A stretch of DNA of 64,000 nucleotides from NCBI GenBank assembly GCA_950106755.1, contig OX467092.1, forward strand, positions 2,356,001-2,420,000. The letters run 5' to 3'. The notes under the pieces are model-generated. The model saw nothing but the letters and a program-made list of their open reading frames with translations. It had not been told where the DNA came from and searched no databases. Of the stretch, positions 47,527 to 60,303 are shown piece by piece. How positions within the stretch are numbered: position 1 is the first letter of the stretch; each line of letters opens with the position of its first letter. Made by a program: the position numbers and the translations under genes. The stretch is from Climacium dendroides (lineage: Eukaryota; Streptophyta; Bryopsida; Hypnales; Climaciaceae).

Positions 47527-48489
47527 AAAAACTCTGAAGGTCAACATTGTATCTTTTTGTCATTCCAATGTGCACTCTTTGGTCACACTGGTAGAGGCCA
47601 ATAGGCACTTTATGGGTAGGTACCTCTTGGTTGGGTACATTATAGCATTGTGGTGTATGTGATAAACTGCCAATACTGTGGAAAACAACACATGCTAATT
47701 CCTAACCTACAAAGCAAAGCAGATAATATATCATTCTATAATATCTAACAAATAGCTTACAGAAACCTACAAGCATCCATCTTCGAAACAACCAAAAGAA
47801 AAGCACCTAGAATTGATCGTTTCCTGCAGCAATTTGAATTCCACAGGCCTCACGGCAACTATTGAACGACACCACGCAACGTACACTCAACCTTTGAGTT
47901 CAATAACATCATACTCACAAACATCGACAGCATTCAAAAGCAAGCCATCCCTCGCAAGTAAATAGACAATGCATTACCCCCTCCTCCATTTCAAAATTGC
48001 AAAAGAATCACAACCTTAAAATCTCAAAGCAGTAAAAAGAAGAGAAGATGAACACGAATTCATAACAAAAATCACAGTAGAATGCACAATGTATTAGTAT
48101 AAGGACGCCACTCATGGTTAAGGGTTTAGGGTAAACCATTCCAGGTATGCCTGCACCGACATGGGGGTACGAACTCAGTAGTCAATGTTAATCAGGAAAT
48201 GATACAATTAATAGAACAATGTACAAGCCCAGCGTGGGACGAAATAGCCAGTGCTACGACGAACAATGAAAGGGATGGCATCTAATGAAGAGGCCCTGAT
48301 AACCTACTGTTCTTCCAGAAGTTCTTCACTGTAACACCAAGAAGATCTTTTAGTAGTCTCACTACAACAGGGAAGTTTACAGTAGCTCAAATTATTCAGG
48401 TTCATCAATCACTTGGGCCTTACCAAGTGAAAGATTCAAGTGAGCACCGAAAATAAATGAAGCTAAAACAAAAATCTACAAACAGGTGA
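47527..48489. other. 3' flank of the nucleoside transporter gene
   Basis: No separate gene is seen. The transporter's 3' untranslated region should lie in its upper part. A telomere-like agggtttagggt occurs near 48121. Confidence 0.4.
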
Positions 48490-50868
48490 TCAAATAATCC
48501 AGACCCACCCGAGAAGTGAGCCTGCAGTAAGGCCGGTGACTAAGAAAAGGGTCATAATTATACCTGCAGTCTCTGATTCTAGAATAGAAACATTCTTGGG
48601 GGCCACGATCAACAAAACGCTAGTCAAATAGCCATTTGAAAGGCCCAGTAAGAATGTCAAGAGAAACACGGGAGCCTCGGTACGGAAAAAGGCCGGCCCA
48701 TGCAGAGCAGCGTAGAATAAGGGGAAGAATATCAGCCGTCCAAAGCAAGCCCGTACCATGAGGTTTTGATTCTCCACCATGTAAACGCTGGTGAGGATTT
48801 TCCCAGTCAAATCCGCCACATTATAAGCACCGATTAGCAGCACCGGGTACCAGTCCCCCAGGAAGGCTGAATGCACGTCCTCAGAGATATATCCAGGAAA
48901 AATGGCCATCGTAACCATGTATATCGAGGCCACTGAGATTGCTAACCACTGCACTTGCCCCCACACATGCCAATAACTCACAGGCTTGGCAAAATTGGTC
49001 AACTCCGAATCCACGGTAGTGATGAGCGAAATCTCGGTTGCGTCCGTTTTCAAACCCAATTCGCTGACGTCATGAGGTTCACCTGTTGATAAAGTCGATT
49101 CCATTGCTCCGATCTTCATGCTGTTATAATGCAGCATGATAGGTAGCTTGTAGACCATATTGTAGGAAACGACACACACTAGCAGAAAGATGGCCGTCAC
49201 TATGAAGTAAACATCCGCACTCAACCTCAATCCTCTGACTGTTTGTGACATTGAAGCCTTTGTTATCACACGTAGCACAGATGCGAGCACACCTGCGTAT
49301 ATAACACCACATTCCGATTCAATTATTGAGAACCGGACAAGCAAAAGAGTCAATAGCTTCGATTGATATGACGTTGAACCAATGAAAAGTTCAAAATGCA
49401 CTCAACCCTCTGTAATGACAGTCTCTGGGGAACAAATGGGCTTCCAAATGCACTCACACGTGTTCACAACTCGACAGATTGAGAAATTGTCCAATCAGAT
49501 GTGCACACAACATGATAGATTCTCAGGATATACAGGACACGTGCAATTGCAGTGTGTTGCTAGATAGGGTTATGTATACGCAGCATCACTAAGGTATGTA
49601 CACCTAAACAAGTCACCACCCAAAAAGTAAAACTAGGTTTACGGTCTCCAAAACCATCGCAAGCTAAGAAAGTAAGCAATGGAAGTTGAAGAGTATCTTG
49701 AAGCGACCAATCCGAGTTGAAGGAGTTCGAGCATTTTGTGCTTAGGAATGTCCAAATAAGAGGTAGTCTAGTGTCAACATTAGGTTCCCTCTGCTTTCAA
49801 CTTTGAAAATAAAAAAAATATTATTGGACTATCACAATTACAGTACAATTCTGCTCCATTTGCTTCTTCACTGATTCAATTTTTTTACCCAATGCCCCCA
49901 GTCAAATGGTGGGATTACAGAAAGTGACGATTTTAGGATAGGTTACCTTACTGTAATTCATTCAAGAAATGCACAGATACGCAACAAAAGAACCGACACA
50001 AGGGCAGAAGGAGACTCTGTCTGCCAACATTAGGTTCCCTAAGCTTTCAACTTTGAAATCCGAATTTCCAAAATACAAAACAAAACTGCGTTATGAAACT
50101 ATGCCATTTGCCAATTCAGAATCCTTTCCCAATACCCTCAGTCAATTGGTGGCATCGGAGAAGATGTCACTGTTAGGACAGGTTATCTTACTCCCATTCC
50201 TTCAAGAAACGCGCAGATACACAGCAAAAAATCTTAAGCAAGGGCATATAGAGACTCCAAATGCCACAGCCTGGTCATTGACTGCGTCAGTCACGTGGGT
50301 TGGATTCTGACTAACTTCAGAAACAGAGAGCACAATGATAAGATTCCTTACCTGAGGCAGCAGTCCCTGCAACCAACGCCTGCATGTACCGCTCCGGCAG
50401 CTCCCCCGCCGCCCCTATGAGACTCCCTTGCACGAGCGCATCACAAAGCCCCAGCACACTCGCCGCCCCAACCGTCAACAAATGCGTGCCCTTCGTGCCC
50501 TTGTTGCCCGTGATCCAGACTTCGTCCATGACGGGCACCAACACGAAGACCGTCAAGAAGATGAGCAAGCCGAGGTTGATTCGCATTCGGGAGGGGTATT
50601 GCTGCCCGTAGAACGTGAGCGCCAGCAGGAAAAGGAAACACGGAATCATATACGCGAGCGAGAACACCCGGTCGATATGCGAATGCGGGTACAGGACATC
50701 AAAGTAGTCCACGGCGCTGATGAACGAGTTCCATGGCAACAAAAAGCCGGCGCCGAGGAGAAAGAAAACGATGTAGGCGACGTTGTAGTCGTCCTTCGGA
50801 ACTGCCGTGGCTGTCAAAGGCTGATTCTCCTCCTTGTCCGCCTCCCCGATCCCTAACACCCACCCCAT
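48490..50868 (-). CDS. Equilibrative nucleoside transporter, ENT1-like, two exons, 439 aa
   Basis: A member of the SLC29/ENT family, which in plants moves nucleosides across the plasma membrane or tonoplast, often with protons. Exons on the minus strand: 50868-50352 and 49292-48490, with a 1059-bp GT-AG intron. The joined 1320 bases are open to TGA. Motifs typical of the plant ENT1 clade are 'GAGFLLPWNSFI' (39-50, first helix), 'RINLGLLIF' (96-104), 'GELPERYMQALVAGTA' (155-170) and, near the C-terminus, 'LHGPAFFRTE' and 'LLGLSNGYLTSVL', the conserved G.SNGY segment before the last helices. About eleven membrane helices are predicted by hydropathy, with a loop of about 60 residues between helices 6 and 7. 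I chose the Met at 50868 (MGWVLGIGEADKEE). The frame is open further to a Met at 51078, but that extension looks like 5' UTR. The length fits the family (420-450). The gene appears intact. Confidence 0.93.
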
Positions 50869-51600
50869 TGTCCGAACCCCTAACTCTACTTGCGAATCCT
50901 CCTGTGCAGTACTAGGGCTCTCCGTTTTGCATTTGTGGAAGAGCAAATCACCGAGAGTGTTTCTTTCTCCTCGAGTGTCCGCGAGGCTCCTCCGCTTCAA
51001 CAGATCAGAAATCCTAAAACACAAAGAAGGTTCTGTCACTGTAGCACTCGCTTGCTTTCCCAGTAACAACCTAATCAAACCTCCTCAGCCCTCCTCGTGT
51101 AGCTTTCAGCAAAGGCCTCCATGATTTCCCCCAGCAATCAATTGAAACATACGCAACAATGAAACACACACAAGGAATCTTCTTCCGAATTCTATAGTAT
51201 GAATCCAAAACAGGGATTACGTCAAGAGACGACGCCTGTTGAGTGCAGTCGTTTCTACGCAATGTTGCTGTAAGTCCGTCGGCTTTGTTGAATTGATTCC
51301 AACACTCGGCAAGAGCTCAAATGAGAAACTTGCAAGAGGGACCCTCTCTAAGAATCCTCCTCTTCGGGAGAGGTGATCTCTTTAACCCCCAAAGACAGGA
51401 AATTTCCTCAGCAATTCTCTACATAAAATCACAATACAATAAAAAATTCTTAAACTTAACTCACTAAAGTGGTTACAACATCACTGAAGTTAGACACAAA
51501 ACAATAGCATGAAAATCTTTCATGCTTCAATATTCACACAAAATGATAAAGAATATTTACAATTCTTATAATTTATCCTGAAAATCATCCGAAAATTATA
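50869..51600 (-). promoter_or_regulatory. 5' UTR and promoter region of the ENT gene
   Basis: The GC-rich block continues to about 51.1 kb, and the frame stays open to 51078, suggesting a long 5' leader. Beyond 51.4 kb the DNA becomes AT-rich. No core promoter motif is assigned. Confidence 0.4.
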
Positions 51601-51602
51601 AA

Positions 51603-51603
51603 A

Positions 51604-51645
<42 letters not shown>

Positions 51646-51681
51646 TTTTTATATTTATATATATATATATATATATATTAA
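51603..51681. repeat. (ATT)n and (TA)n microsatellites
   Basis: About twelve ATT units are followed by T-rich sequence and about ten TA units. This sits just outside the TTAA-type element at 51.75 kb. Confidence 0.95.
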
Positions 51682-51749
51682 TTAGAGGGGATTCAAATGT
51701 TAGCTTATTTTGGCAAAAACCAACCTAAGTTGTTTCATACTTTTCTTAA

Positions 51750-52722
51750 CCCCTAAACGTCACAGGGGACGAAAAATGTTCTCACAACCTAAAAGTCAAA
51801 TTCAAAGGGCTGTAACTTTTGCATCCAATGTCCAAATTCAATAAAATTTGTTGGAGAAGTTGCATATACTAGTCCAGTTTGTGTGATAAAATTTTCAGAT
51901 CAATACAAGATGTATAATAGTTTTGGGAGCCAATTGAAGTTCACAAGTTCAATTTGAATTCACCAAACTACATTTGATGATTGCAACTTTGGGGGCTTGT
52001 ATCTTTGTAATCTAATGCTTGTTTTTAAATTTAAAAAATATTGGATTCCGTTTCCACTGAAGTCTAATTATTGTGGTAAAGTTTTCATGTCAATCCGAGT
52101 TGATTTGAATGATTGGGAGCAATTCAAAGTTCAAAATCCAGACATTGGTGGATTCTAGTGAACTTTGGCGGCCTATAACTTCTTCATACAATGTCCAAAT
52201 CCAATAATACTTGTTGTCAAAGTTGTGCATACTAGTTTAGTTTGTGTGGTTGAAATTTCATAACAATCCAAGAAGTTATGAGTGACTGAGAAGCATTTCA
52301 GTAGAAGGAGGTTTAGTCATAGATGTGATTTTTTGTTACTTTTTTCATTGTTTTTTGACATTTCGAATCCATTTTGCGGACACAATGATTCATTTGAATG
52401 ATATTTTTTTCACCAAATTATATATATTCTGGTTTTGAATCATTTTGTAGCTTAAAGTTTTTTCATTTGAGTAGGTTTAGAAATCGAATTTCACCTCCAA
52501 ATGTGTTTTTAAGAAAATTTCAGCACCTTTTTTCAACATTAAAACATTATAATCTTCCAATCTATATAGTCAAATGACCCCAAATTTGTTCCACACTATC
52601 TACAACATGCACACTACAATATTGTACATTTGAGATCTTCATAACTTACTCTAATTTTGACTTTTCAGACTTGCAAAGGCAAGGTAGTTTTTAAGCCTGG
52701 TTGGACCTCCGGCGATGAGGGG
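51750..52722. mobile_element. TTAA-flanked piggyBac-like element
   Basis: A 973-bp element flanked by TTAA at 51746-51749 and 52723-52726. The termini are CCCCTAAACGTCACAGG and, inverted, CCCCTCATCGCCGGAGG. Homology beyond the first five bases is limited, so the terminal repeats are short. The interior is homologous in inverse orientation to 55068-56005 (for example tccaat...acttgttg and the caagcccccaaagttg region). It has no coding capacity. Confidence 0.7.
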
Positions 52723-52726
52723 TTAA

Positions 52727-55063
52727 TGCTCACACAGTGTTCTATGAATTTTCATAGTTAAAAACACATGGTACCTATTCTTACCTTGAAGCACAAAGTA
52801 CTTAAACTTCCATTGATTACTCTTAAAATCCTATGGTGATTTTGGGTGAAAATAGGGGACCATTCAAGGCTAAAATGTAGATGGCAAAATAGAAAAGGGT
52901 TGCTTTTGGAACCTACTACTTTATTCTTTAAGGAAGGTAACTTAATTTTATTCTTTTCATAGGATAAGGAAAAAAATATTTTTTTAACTACGCTAATAAT
53001 GAAATTTAGTATTATATTATCAATATTGTTATTACCTCCAGTGTTGAAGCCTGAGTAACTATCATTTCGTTGACAAATATTTTCATTTTCACCTTTCTCT
53101 TCATTACACCCCCATCCTCGTCTCTCATCACCCCCCTCACCTTGCCCTTGTCATCTCCACATTTCATCTTTCCCTTTCACATTCTCCATTCTACCCAGTC
53201 CACCAAGCCTTTCATTTTGCTTCGGGGCTTCTAGATATCTATTTGGCTTCTCAAAGTATGTTTGTACTTGGTGTTAAAGAGTGTTGTTATCAAGGATCTT
53301 AAGAATGAATTCAAACCTACATCTAGATTGGATTCACATTACAAACATCACCTCTAACACCAAGTGCAAATATACCTTTAGTTTAGGTTACATTTGACTT
53401 TCCATTTCATGCCATTGGTGGGATTTTTCAATTTTTTCCCACATGAAGACAAGTGTGAGAAACAATGAGAGCAGTTGAAATTACACTTTTCCAACAAAGT
53501 ATGAATTTGATATGAATTTTTGAAGTGTTTAATGCATCATAGCCCAAAGAGTCTTTAGACTACCCCCAAACCAACAAAATCTGAATCCATAATGCTCATC
53601 TTACTCACCTAAAGCAATTACAATATTTTCTAACATGAAAGGCTTGAAAAATCAATCATTATATGGTTTTTATGGCCTTTGGAAGATTGTAAATTCCCAA
53701 ATAGTTTCTAAACTATAGTAACATGGGAACAAAGCCACATCAACAATCTAACGTGGTCAAGAGATTCCTACATCAAAAAATAATATTTAATTTACTTTTA
53801 AATATTAAATAATAATATTTTTTTTTTAAATTTTTTTTATTATTTAATATTCTGACTACATTGCCAATTTGCTATGGTTCACAACATGGAGAACAAACCC
53901 TAAACAATCTCTTAGAGGCCCAAAAACTCATCTAATGTCTTACAATGAATTCATACGAAAAAGTTAGAAGTTCCTAATTAGGTCACTAATCACTCCATTA
54001 CTGTTATATAAGACATGGATTGTGGCCCAAATCTCACATATTGACCCCCCCCCATAGTAGGTTCATTCCCTAGGTGTCCACTATGGGGTCATCTAATCGC
54101 AATGGACTGTTGTACCTTTCCATACATTGTCATTGCTTTGGCCCTATAGTAGATGGTGTGGAATATTTCTCACCCAACAAATACTTCATCAAGAGGTAAG
54201 TGGAAAAGTGGAGGTTCAATGTAATGGGTAGAGCGCATGGAGAAAAGAGAGTGGATACAAAGGTTATTAAATGTTATATTATAATTTTGATTAGGGTCCT
54301 AGAATCAAGTTTTGTTCCCAAAACTGCAACTAGTTTTCAATTCCATTTCATGATTCTAATTTTGAGTTTGAGGGTTTTATACTCGGGCTTGGCATGCCAT
54401 CTATGGCATTGACTATTGGGGGTCAAGCTCGATAGGTGTGCACTTCAGACTTAAAAAGATGGTATTATATTTTGTGTAAACTATGAATTGATCTAGCTCT
54501 TTCAATGCTAGGCTTTTTTTCATATTTTTAAAAGTGCCAAAGTGGCACTATAAAATGTTATAGTGGTCTTCCAAATTTCAACATTCATCCATATATCGGA
54601 TAGAAAATATATCACATTTGCACATATTACAAGTCTACAATTTGATTTTCATTTACAATCTAGTGATTTCATCCAATTTTTTTTAAAAGGAAGTGTTTTG
54701 GAGATTACATCCAAATGTTTTGGCATTTTTTTGGTATTTTTTTAGCCAAATTTTGTTTTTTAGTGCAATTTAGCACTAGAAAGCCCCCCAAAAGCCATGA
54801 TTCAATGTTGTTGACTCCAAACAATTTATCCCAAAGATCCAAAAGACAATAGGCTCTTTATAGAGAAGTAATATCATAGTTGAATTCAACAATTTATGGA
54901 CATTCACAACATTGTCTTGTTGTTCCAATGAGGTAGATTAACTTACAATGCCAAAAATGAAATACAAATAGAATTAGACACAACACACCATTTGAGTATG
55001 TTACACATATTGTTGTTAATCTAGACAATGGCCATACATTAGGGTTTCACGGAAATAGCAATG
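52727..55063. other. Intergenic DNA between two TTAA-type elements
   Basis: No gene is recognised. A pyrimidine-rich stretch lies at 53085-53215. At 54052-54090 ccccatagt and actatgggg form a 9-bp inverted repeat. The open frame at 54200-54412 shows no domain. Confidence 0.4.
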
Positions 55064-55067
55064 TTAA

Positions 55068-56005
55068 CCCCTAAAAGCCCAAAGCCTTTTTGGATTCAAA
55101 AACATAGATCTAATTGTCACTCAAGTATAGAAGTCCCAATTATACAATCTTATAGTGCACATGCTGTAGATGATGTGAATCAAATTTGGAGTCATTTGGC
55201 CATATAGATTGCAAAATTATAATGTTTTAGTATTGAAAAAGGATGTTGAATTTTCTTGGCAATACATTTGAAAGTGAAATTTGATTTTTTAACCTACTCA
55301 TATGAAAAGATTTGAAACTAAAAAGTGATTCAAAACTATTATACAAACACATTGGTGAAAAAAAATATCATTCAATTCACTCATTGCATCTGCAAAACAA
55401 CTTTGAAATGTCAATAAATAGCAAGAAAAAACACATCTAAGGCTAAACCTTCTACTAAAATGTTTCTCAGTCATTCATAGCTTTTTAGATTGATATGAAA
55501 TCTTAGCCACACAAACTAGACTATTATCCACAACTCTCACCAAATAAACTATTGAAAATGGACACTATATGAAGAAGTAATAAGTCGTCAAAGTTCACTA
55601 TAATTCAAAAATGTCGGGATTTTTATCTTCAAATTGCTCCTAAACATTCAAAACAACTTGGATTGACATGAAAATTTTACCACAATAATTAGACTTCAAG
55701 AGAAATATTGTCCAACAAATTTTAATTGAAAACTAACGTTGGATGAAGGAGATACAAGCCCCCAAAGTTGTAGTCATCAAATGCAATTTGGTAAACTCAA
55801 ATTGAACCTCTGAACTTTGAATGGCTCCGAAAAAATTGTTAAATTTTGGATTTACTTAAAATTTTTATAACACAAACTAGAAAAAAGAGTGCAAACTTTT
55901 TAACAAATTTTATTGAATTCAAACATTGGATGCAAAAGTTACAACACTTTGAATTGGACTTGAAACTATATGAGGACACTTTTGGTCCTTTGGAGTATGT
56001 AGGGG
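55068..56005. mobile_element. TTAA-type piggyBac-like element, inverse copy of the 51.7-kb element
   Basis: It starts after TTAA (55064-55067) with CCCCTAAAAGCCCAAAG and ends with GGGG followed by taaa, a mutated TTAA. It is 938 bp. Its interior is the inverse complement, with moderate divergence, of 51750-52722. The open frame at 55846-56043 overlaps the right end and is not a real gene. Confidence 0.65.
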
Positions 56006-56043
56006 TAAAATATCTTGAAGTAGTTTCAATGTCTTTTAGATAG

Positions 56044-58385
56044 GGATTTTGTACCTATGGTTGTAAGAACCTCTAAGGGATTTCAATCAATGATTGAAGC
56101 TTCTACATTCATTTTGACTAATGTAAATAATAGCTATCCTATTAGGGGTCTCGATAATAACATTCTAGGGGTCAATTCTGTTTAGCAAGCTTACAAGTCC
56201 TAGTAAGAGATTTTTTCTTCAATTAGTTGGTGATAGTCTTTGAGATGTCAAAAGAGAAGTGGGTTGCAATAATATGTCTTATGCTAGAAAGGCCATGATA
56301 CCTTGTGGCATGGCATTAGGTGTTGATGGCTCTTGGAGTATCAATTAGTTATTATGACATCTTTAGGAAATTATAGAAAAACATGAACAATACTTTTGAG
56401 GGCAAGATGTGCTTGACTATGCTAGGTTAGCCTAAATATGCATTATATTAACTCTTCCTTACTTGATTACAAATATGAAGTTTTATTAATTTATTTTTGA
56501 TCTCATGACTTCTTTTGTTGTAAATGGTTATCATGTATTTTAAACTTAGTCAAATTTTCCTATTTTTTTAACATTACTATTATATACAAGCAATGTTTAT
56601 TCTAGGTTTGTATTTCTATTTTCTAAAGAATAAAATGTAAAGATGCACATCCATCTTCTTAAACAATACATTTGCTTTTCATTTGTCTTCTACTCTAAAT
56701 AACCTATTTGTATAATTATAAATGTAATTCTTTATTATAAATGAATAATTATTTACTAATACTAAAATCAAAGATATGAAAATTTGATCATGGCCAAAAA
56801 TTGTAATACTTGACCATTAGTATACATTCATGTTGACATTTAGTGTTGTTACCATTAGTAGTGTTGTTACCATTTAGTGTTAAGGCTTGTAATTACTAAG
56901 GCAAATACAAAATTTCATGATTATTGTAGAGTGAGGGGCAAAGAGGAGCTAAGGTAGACAATTGAAGCCTATTACCACCTCAATTTGCAATTTGAATATC
57001 TTGGGATCAACTCCAAGAGGGACACATATTTTTCATAAGGATGTAGAGATGAAAAGCCAATGATAAGGGTTGGTGGCCAAGTCACTTGACTTCCTCATTA
57101 GTTTGAATAAATGGGCCTTAAAGTGGCTAGCCATTGAAGAGAGTGGCCTTTAATTCGGAGGTAGTATAAAGTAAAAAGAATGGAATAAATTAAAGTATTT
57201 AAGATACTATTTTAGAATATTTTTATATTATGAAAACCAACAAGGCTAGTATGTGAGTTTAGAATTGCAAGCCTACAAGCCTTGAGCCTAGGTGTAAGTA
57301 GGTACTCAACAACTATTAAAGGTGCCTATAATATATGTATCTATAACCATGGCAGGTATTTATAACATATGTACCTATAATATAGGGTATCTATAACCAT
57401 GGAAGGTATTTATAACATATCTACCTATAATATAGGATATCTATAACCATAGAAGGTATTTATAACATATGTACCTAATTTCTACAAATTGAGGTACATT
57501 ATTAATCATTAGCTGCAATGAGTGTAAAGTTTTATTTTAAATTACAACATTGCTCTAATATATTCACAATCAAAAATATATTAGACATTGCTAACCCTAA
57601 TAAATTATCAGCGATTTAACAAATTATGGAGTTATTCAGGACTTATGGACCAAAAAACCATTTTGAAGACGTTGCCAAAGCCTTGATTGAAACTTGAAGA
57701 CATCAACAGAAGTATCGGTGGATAACCAACATACAGGTACTATTATGTAGTATACAAGGTATAAAAGTATAGATTTGCAAGCCGGTTATGCTGTAGTTGG
57801 TTAGTAGTGACCAACAAAAATTGATAACCACCTAAACCCTAAATTCCAGAATTCATATTTATGGAATCTGAAAATTCCAGAATTTGTTAAATTTCCCTTA
57901 AATTCTCTCTTCAATATTTATAAAATACAAAAGACCATAATTTTGATTCAAAATCCAAGGGCTTCCTAGATATTGCATGTATATACATTAAGCATTTATT
58001 GTTCAAAATAAAAATCCAATTTTCATATTTTACACTTGCAAAATTTTTGCTTAAAAATTTACATTTAGTAACCATAAGAAACTATGAGAAATAAGGATAA
58101 AGATTAAAAGAACATAATGCACATACTTTATGATGGGACTTAATAACCTTGATCCATAACCTCAATCTTAACATGATTGAACACCTTTGAACTCTACTTA
58201 GCATCGATAATCCTAATAAGTTCTTGTGGTGTTTTCAAAATTGATGTGAAATGTCAAGATATGACATTCAAGTTCATATTGGAAATTATATGTAATTAAT
58301 ACAATGACCTTCAATATTGATGAATTAATTGTTACCTTCCACATTAAAGTGTGTACATTATTCCTTGAAGTTCAAAAAAATGAAA
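56044..58385. other. Intergenic AT-rich DNA with a 50-bp minisatellite
   Basis: Apart from the tandem repeat at 57321-57478, no gene or transposon end is recognised. The segment 57600-57850 is less AT-rich and has a tataaaag motif, and could be an old LTR, but the evidence is insufficient. Confidence 0.4.
57321..57478. repeat. 50-bp tandem repeat, about three units
   Basis: Units of exactly 50 bp read ggtatttataacatat.tacc followed by tataatatagg.tatctataaccat.g.aa. The first is partial and the last is cut short at gtaccta. Confidence 0.88.
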
Positions 58386-59110
58386 TTAACTCTTAAAGGT
58401 TCATAACTACGTTTCACCAAAGCACATATCAAAATTGCCATTTCTAGTGCAAAGAACTATAATAAAATTATATACATATATATATATATATTTGCATATT
58501 GATCTGTGAGATTTTGCACAAGATATGTATGAGAATGTGTAGAATTTTTGACTAGGTAGATTGTAAGATATTAGTGTTCAAAGTGAAAATAAAAAATTTC
58601 TTTTGACCTTGTATAACTGGAATTTTAGACTTTGAATCCCTTTATATAATTCTTTTGCACTATAGAATTTTAAGGTTTAAATCTTTATAGTGGGGAATTG
58701 AATTAGAAATCTAAAAAATAAAAAAATTAATCATTTTCAAAAAAATTGCTATATAAAAGTAGGTATAAGATGGAAGGAAAAATTATATTATTACTAGTTC
58801 TAAAATGGAATTGAAATATATCAATCCTAATGGTCAAGTTGTAGCAAGTAATCTGCACCTCAAAGATGTTTTAGTTTTGAAAAATTGTAAAAATTGAATT
58901 TATAAATGAATCCTATAGGTTATTATTTCATGATGATTTCCTAATTGCTTGCAATAAAAGGAACTCTATTACTTTCACATCACTTGTCCAATTGAAAAGA
59001 ATGAACTGAAGCTTTTCAGGAACATAAATATATATTACAAGAATTATTATTATTATTTCTTACTTTTTGTGTTTTTTCTGGTTGCCTTTTTAAGTCATTT
59101 ATTTTGTGCT
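58386..59110. mobile_element. Truncated TTAA-type element
   Basis: It starts TTAA then CTCTTAAAGGTTCATAAC and shares the interior words caaaattgccatttctagtgcaaag, ggtataagatggaaggaaaa and aatcctaatggtcaagtt with the copies at 19.0, 22.3 and 35.5 kb. No second terminus with TTAA is seen, so the right end is lost or heavily mutated. Confidence 0.6.
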
Positions 59111-60303
59111 TTTGAGGGCATAACTTTACCTCGGATATACCAAATGAAATAAAACTTTCGAGGAGGGTGTACTGTCTTTATGGTGTCTCCGAGAAAAATT
59201 TCAATGACTTACATTTGTGCAAAATAAAAATAGAAAAATTCATTCTTACGAAGTGGCAAATTGGAACATGCGATATAAAGAATACTTAGATTTAACTACA
59301 TGTTCATATATTCAGTCTTTACGGTTTTATGCACATGGAGCCACGGAGAGAAGTCCACTGTGCTGCCGAATCCCGATCCGATCCACCTGCGCACACGTTC
59401 TGAACAATTCTCCGAAGTGCCAGTGATGGATGCGTTAGACCCTGAAGAGTTTGCGGAAGATTAGAAAGGCACGGAACGACCTCGAATTGTAACACTTCAA
59501 GAACCGCAGGCAGATTCGCAGCTGTCCAAAAATGTCAAGAGTGTCTGAGAGAAAGAGTTCCTGGAAGTACGAGAAGGGTGGCAACATCGCATTCACTTCA
59601 GTAGAAGGACAACTCTGTTCATAAACCTCCTCTAGAATTATTAGCATGATTCCTCTCTTTGCTCACCAACAGATGAAAACCAAATCGAGAGAAAACAGTA
59701 CGACCTCGCTATTGACCAGACCCAGTCATAATTACAGCTAATTGGACCGTTACACTTCATAAAATTTCACACTAATTGCAATGTCCTCACAGCAAGGAGT
59801 TGGTGCAATTACCGTATTCCAGGCATCACGTCCGCTTACTTTCAGCCAGCACTGCTTTTCTTATCGTTGAAGCTAAGCAGTTGTCATACTCTCCTTACGT
59901 GTCATCAAGTGGAACTACATGCTACAGGTCATTTCTAACAACCAAACTAGTCAGTTTACTACCGGCCGTAAGGCTGCGAGCTTACGGGATCTACACTAGT
60001 ATATAAGAAAAACGCTCGACTTTGCCCTTAAATGTGCCGTGGTCTCCACGTCTATCATTCTATGCATGGTTGATGTCAAAAGACCTCACACGCAAATGCC
60101 TTGCTAAGAGCGTCCCCCCAAAGCTTCGTTGCTCACTACCTGGGATTGACATTACTGCGATTCCACTGCATATTTTGGATGTCGGTAGGTTTTCTGAAAA
60201 TAATGACTACGTTGGTGCACCTTTCAACTGCAAACGATTCCGATTCAGCTTGCTGACACAGAAGAGAGAGATATTGGGGTCTTTAACGGCAAGCATGCGA
60301 TTT
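59111..60303. other. GC-richer 3' flank of the L7Ae-like gene
   Basis: The part 59330-60270 is clearly less AT-rich, and short open frames occur on both strands without a domain. It may hold the 3' UTR of the L7Ae-like gene or an unrecognised neighbouring transcript. Confidence 0.4.

Noticed and set aside
50428..50856. 142-codon open frame on the plus strand
   Set aside because: It lies opposite exon 1 of the nucleoside transporter and has low-complexity, charged sequence without a domain. It is a shadow of the GC-rich exon.
50869..51078. In-frame N-terminal extension of the nucleoside transporter
   Set aside because: The frame is open to a Met at 51078, but plant ENT proteins begin close to the chosen Met and the extension has no family-like features. 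I treat it as 5' leader while noting it as possible.
57600..57850. Possible LTR retrotransposon terminus with a tataaaag motif
   Set aside because: No paired LTR, primer-binding site or pol coding sequence was found. No clear LTR retrotransposon could be supported anywhere in the window.
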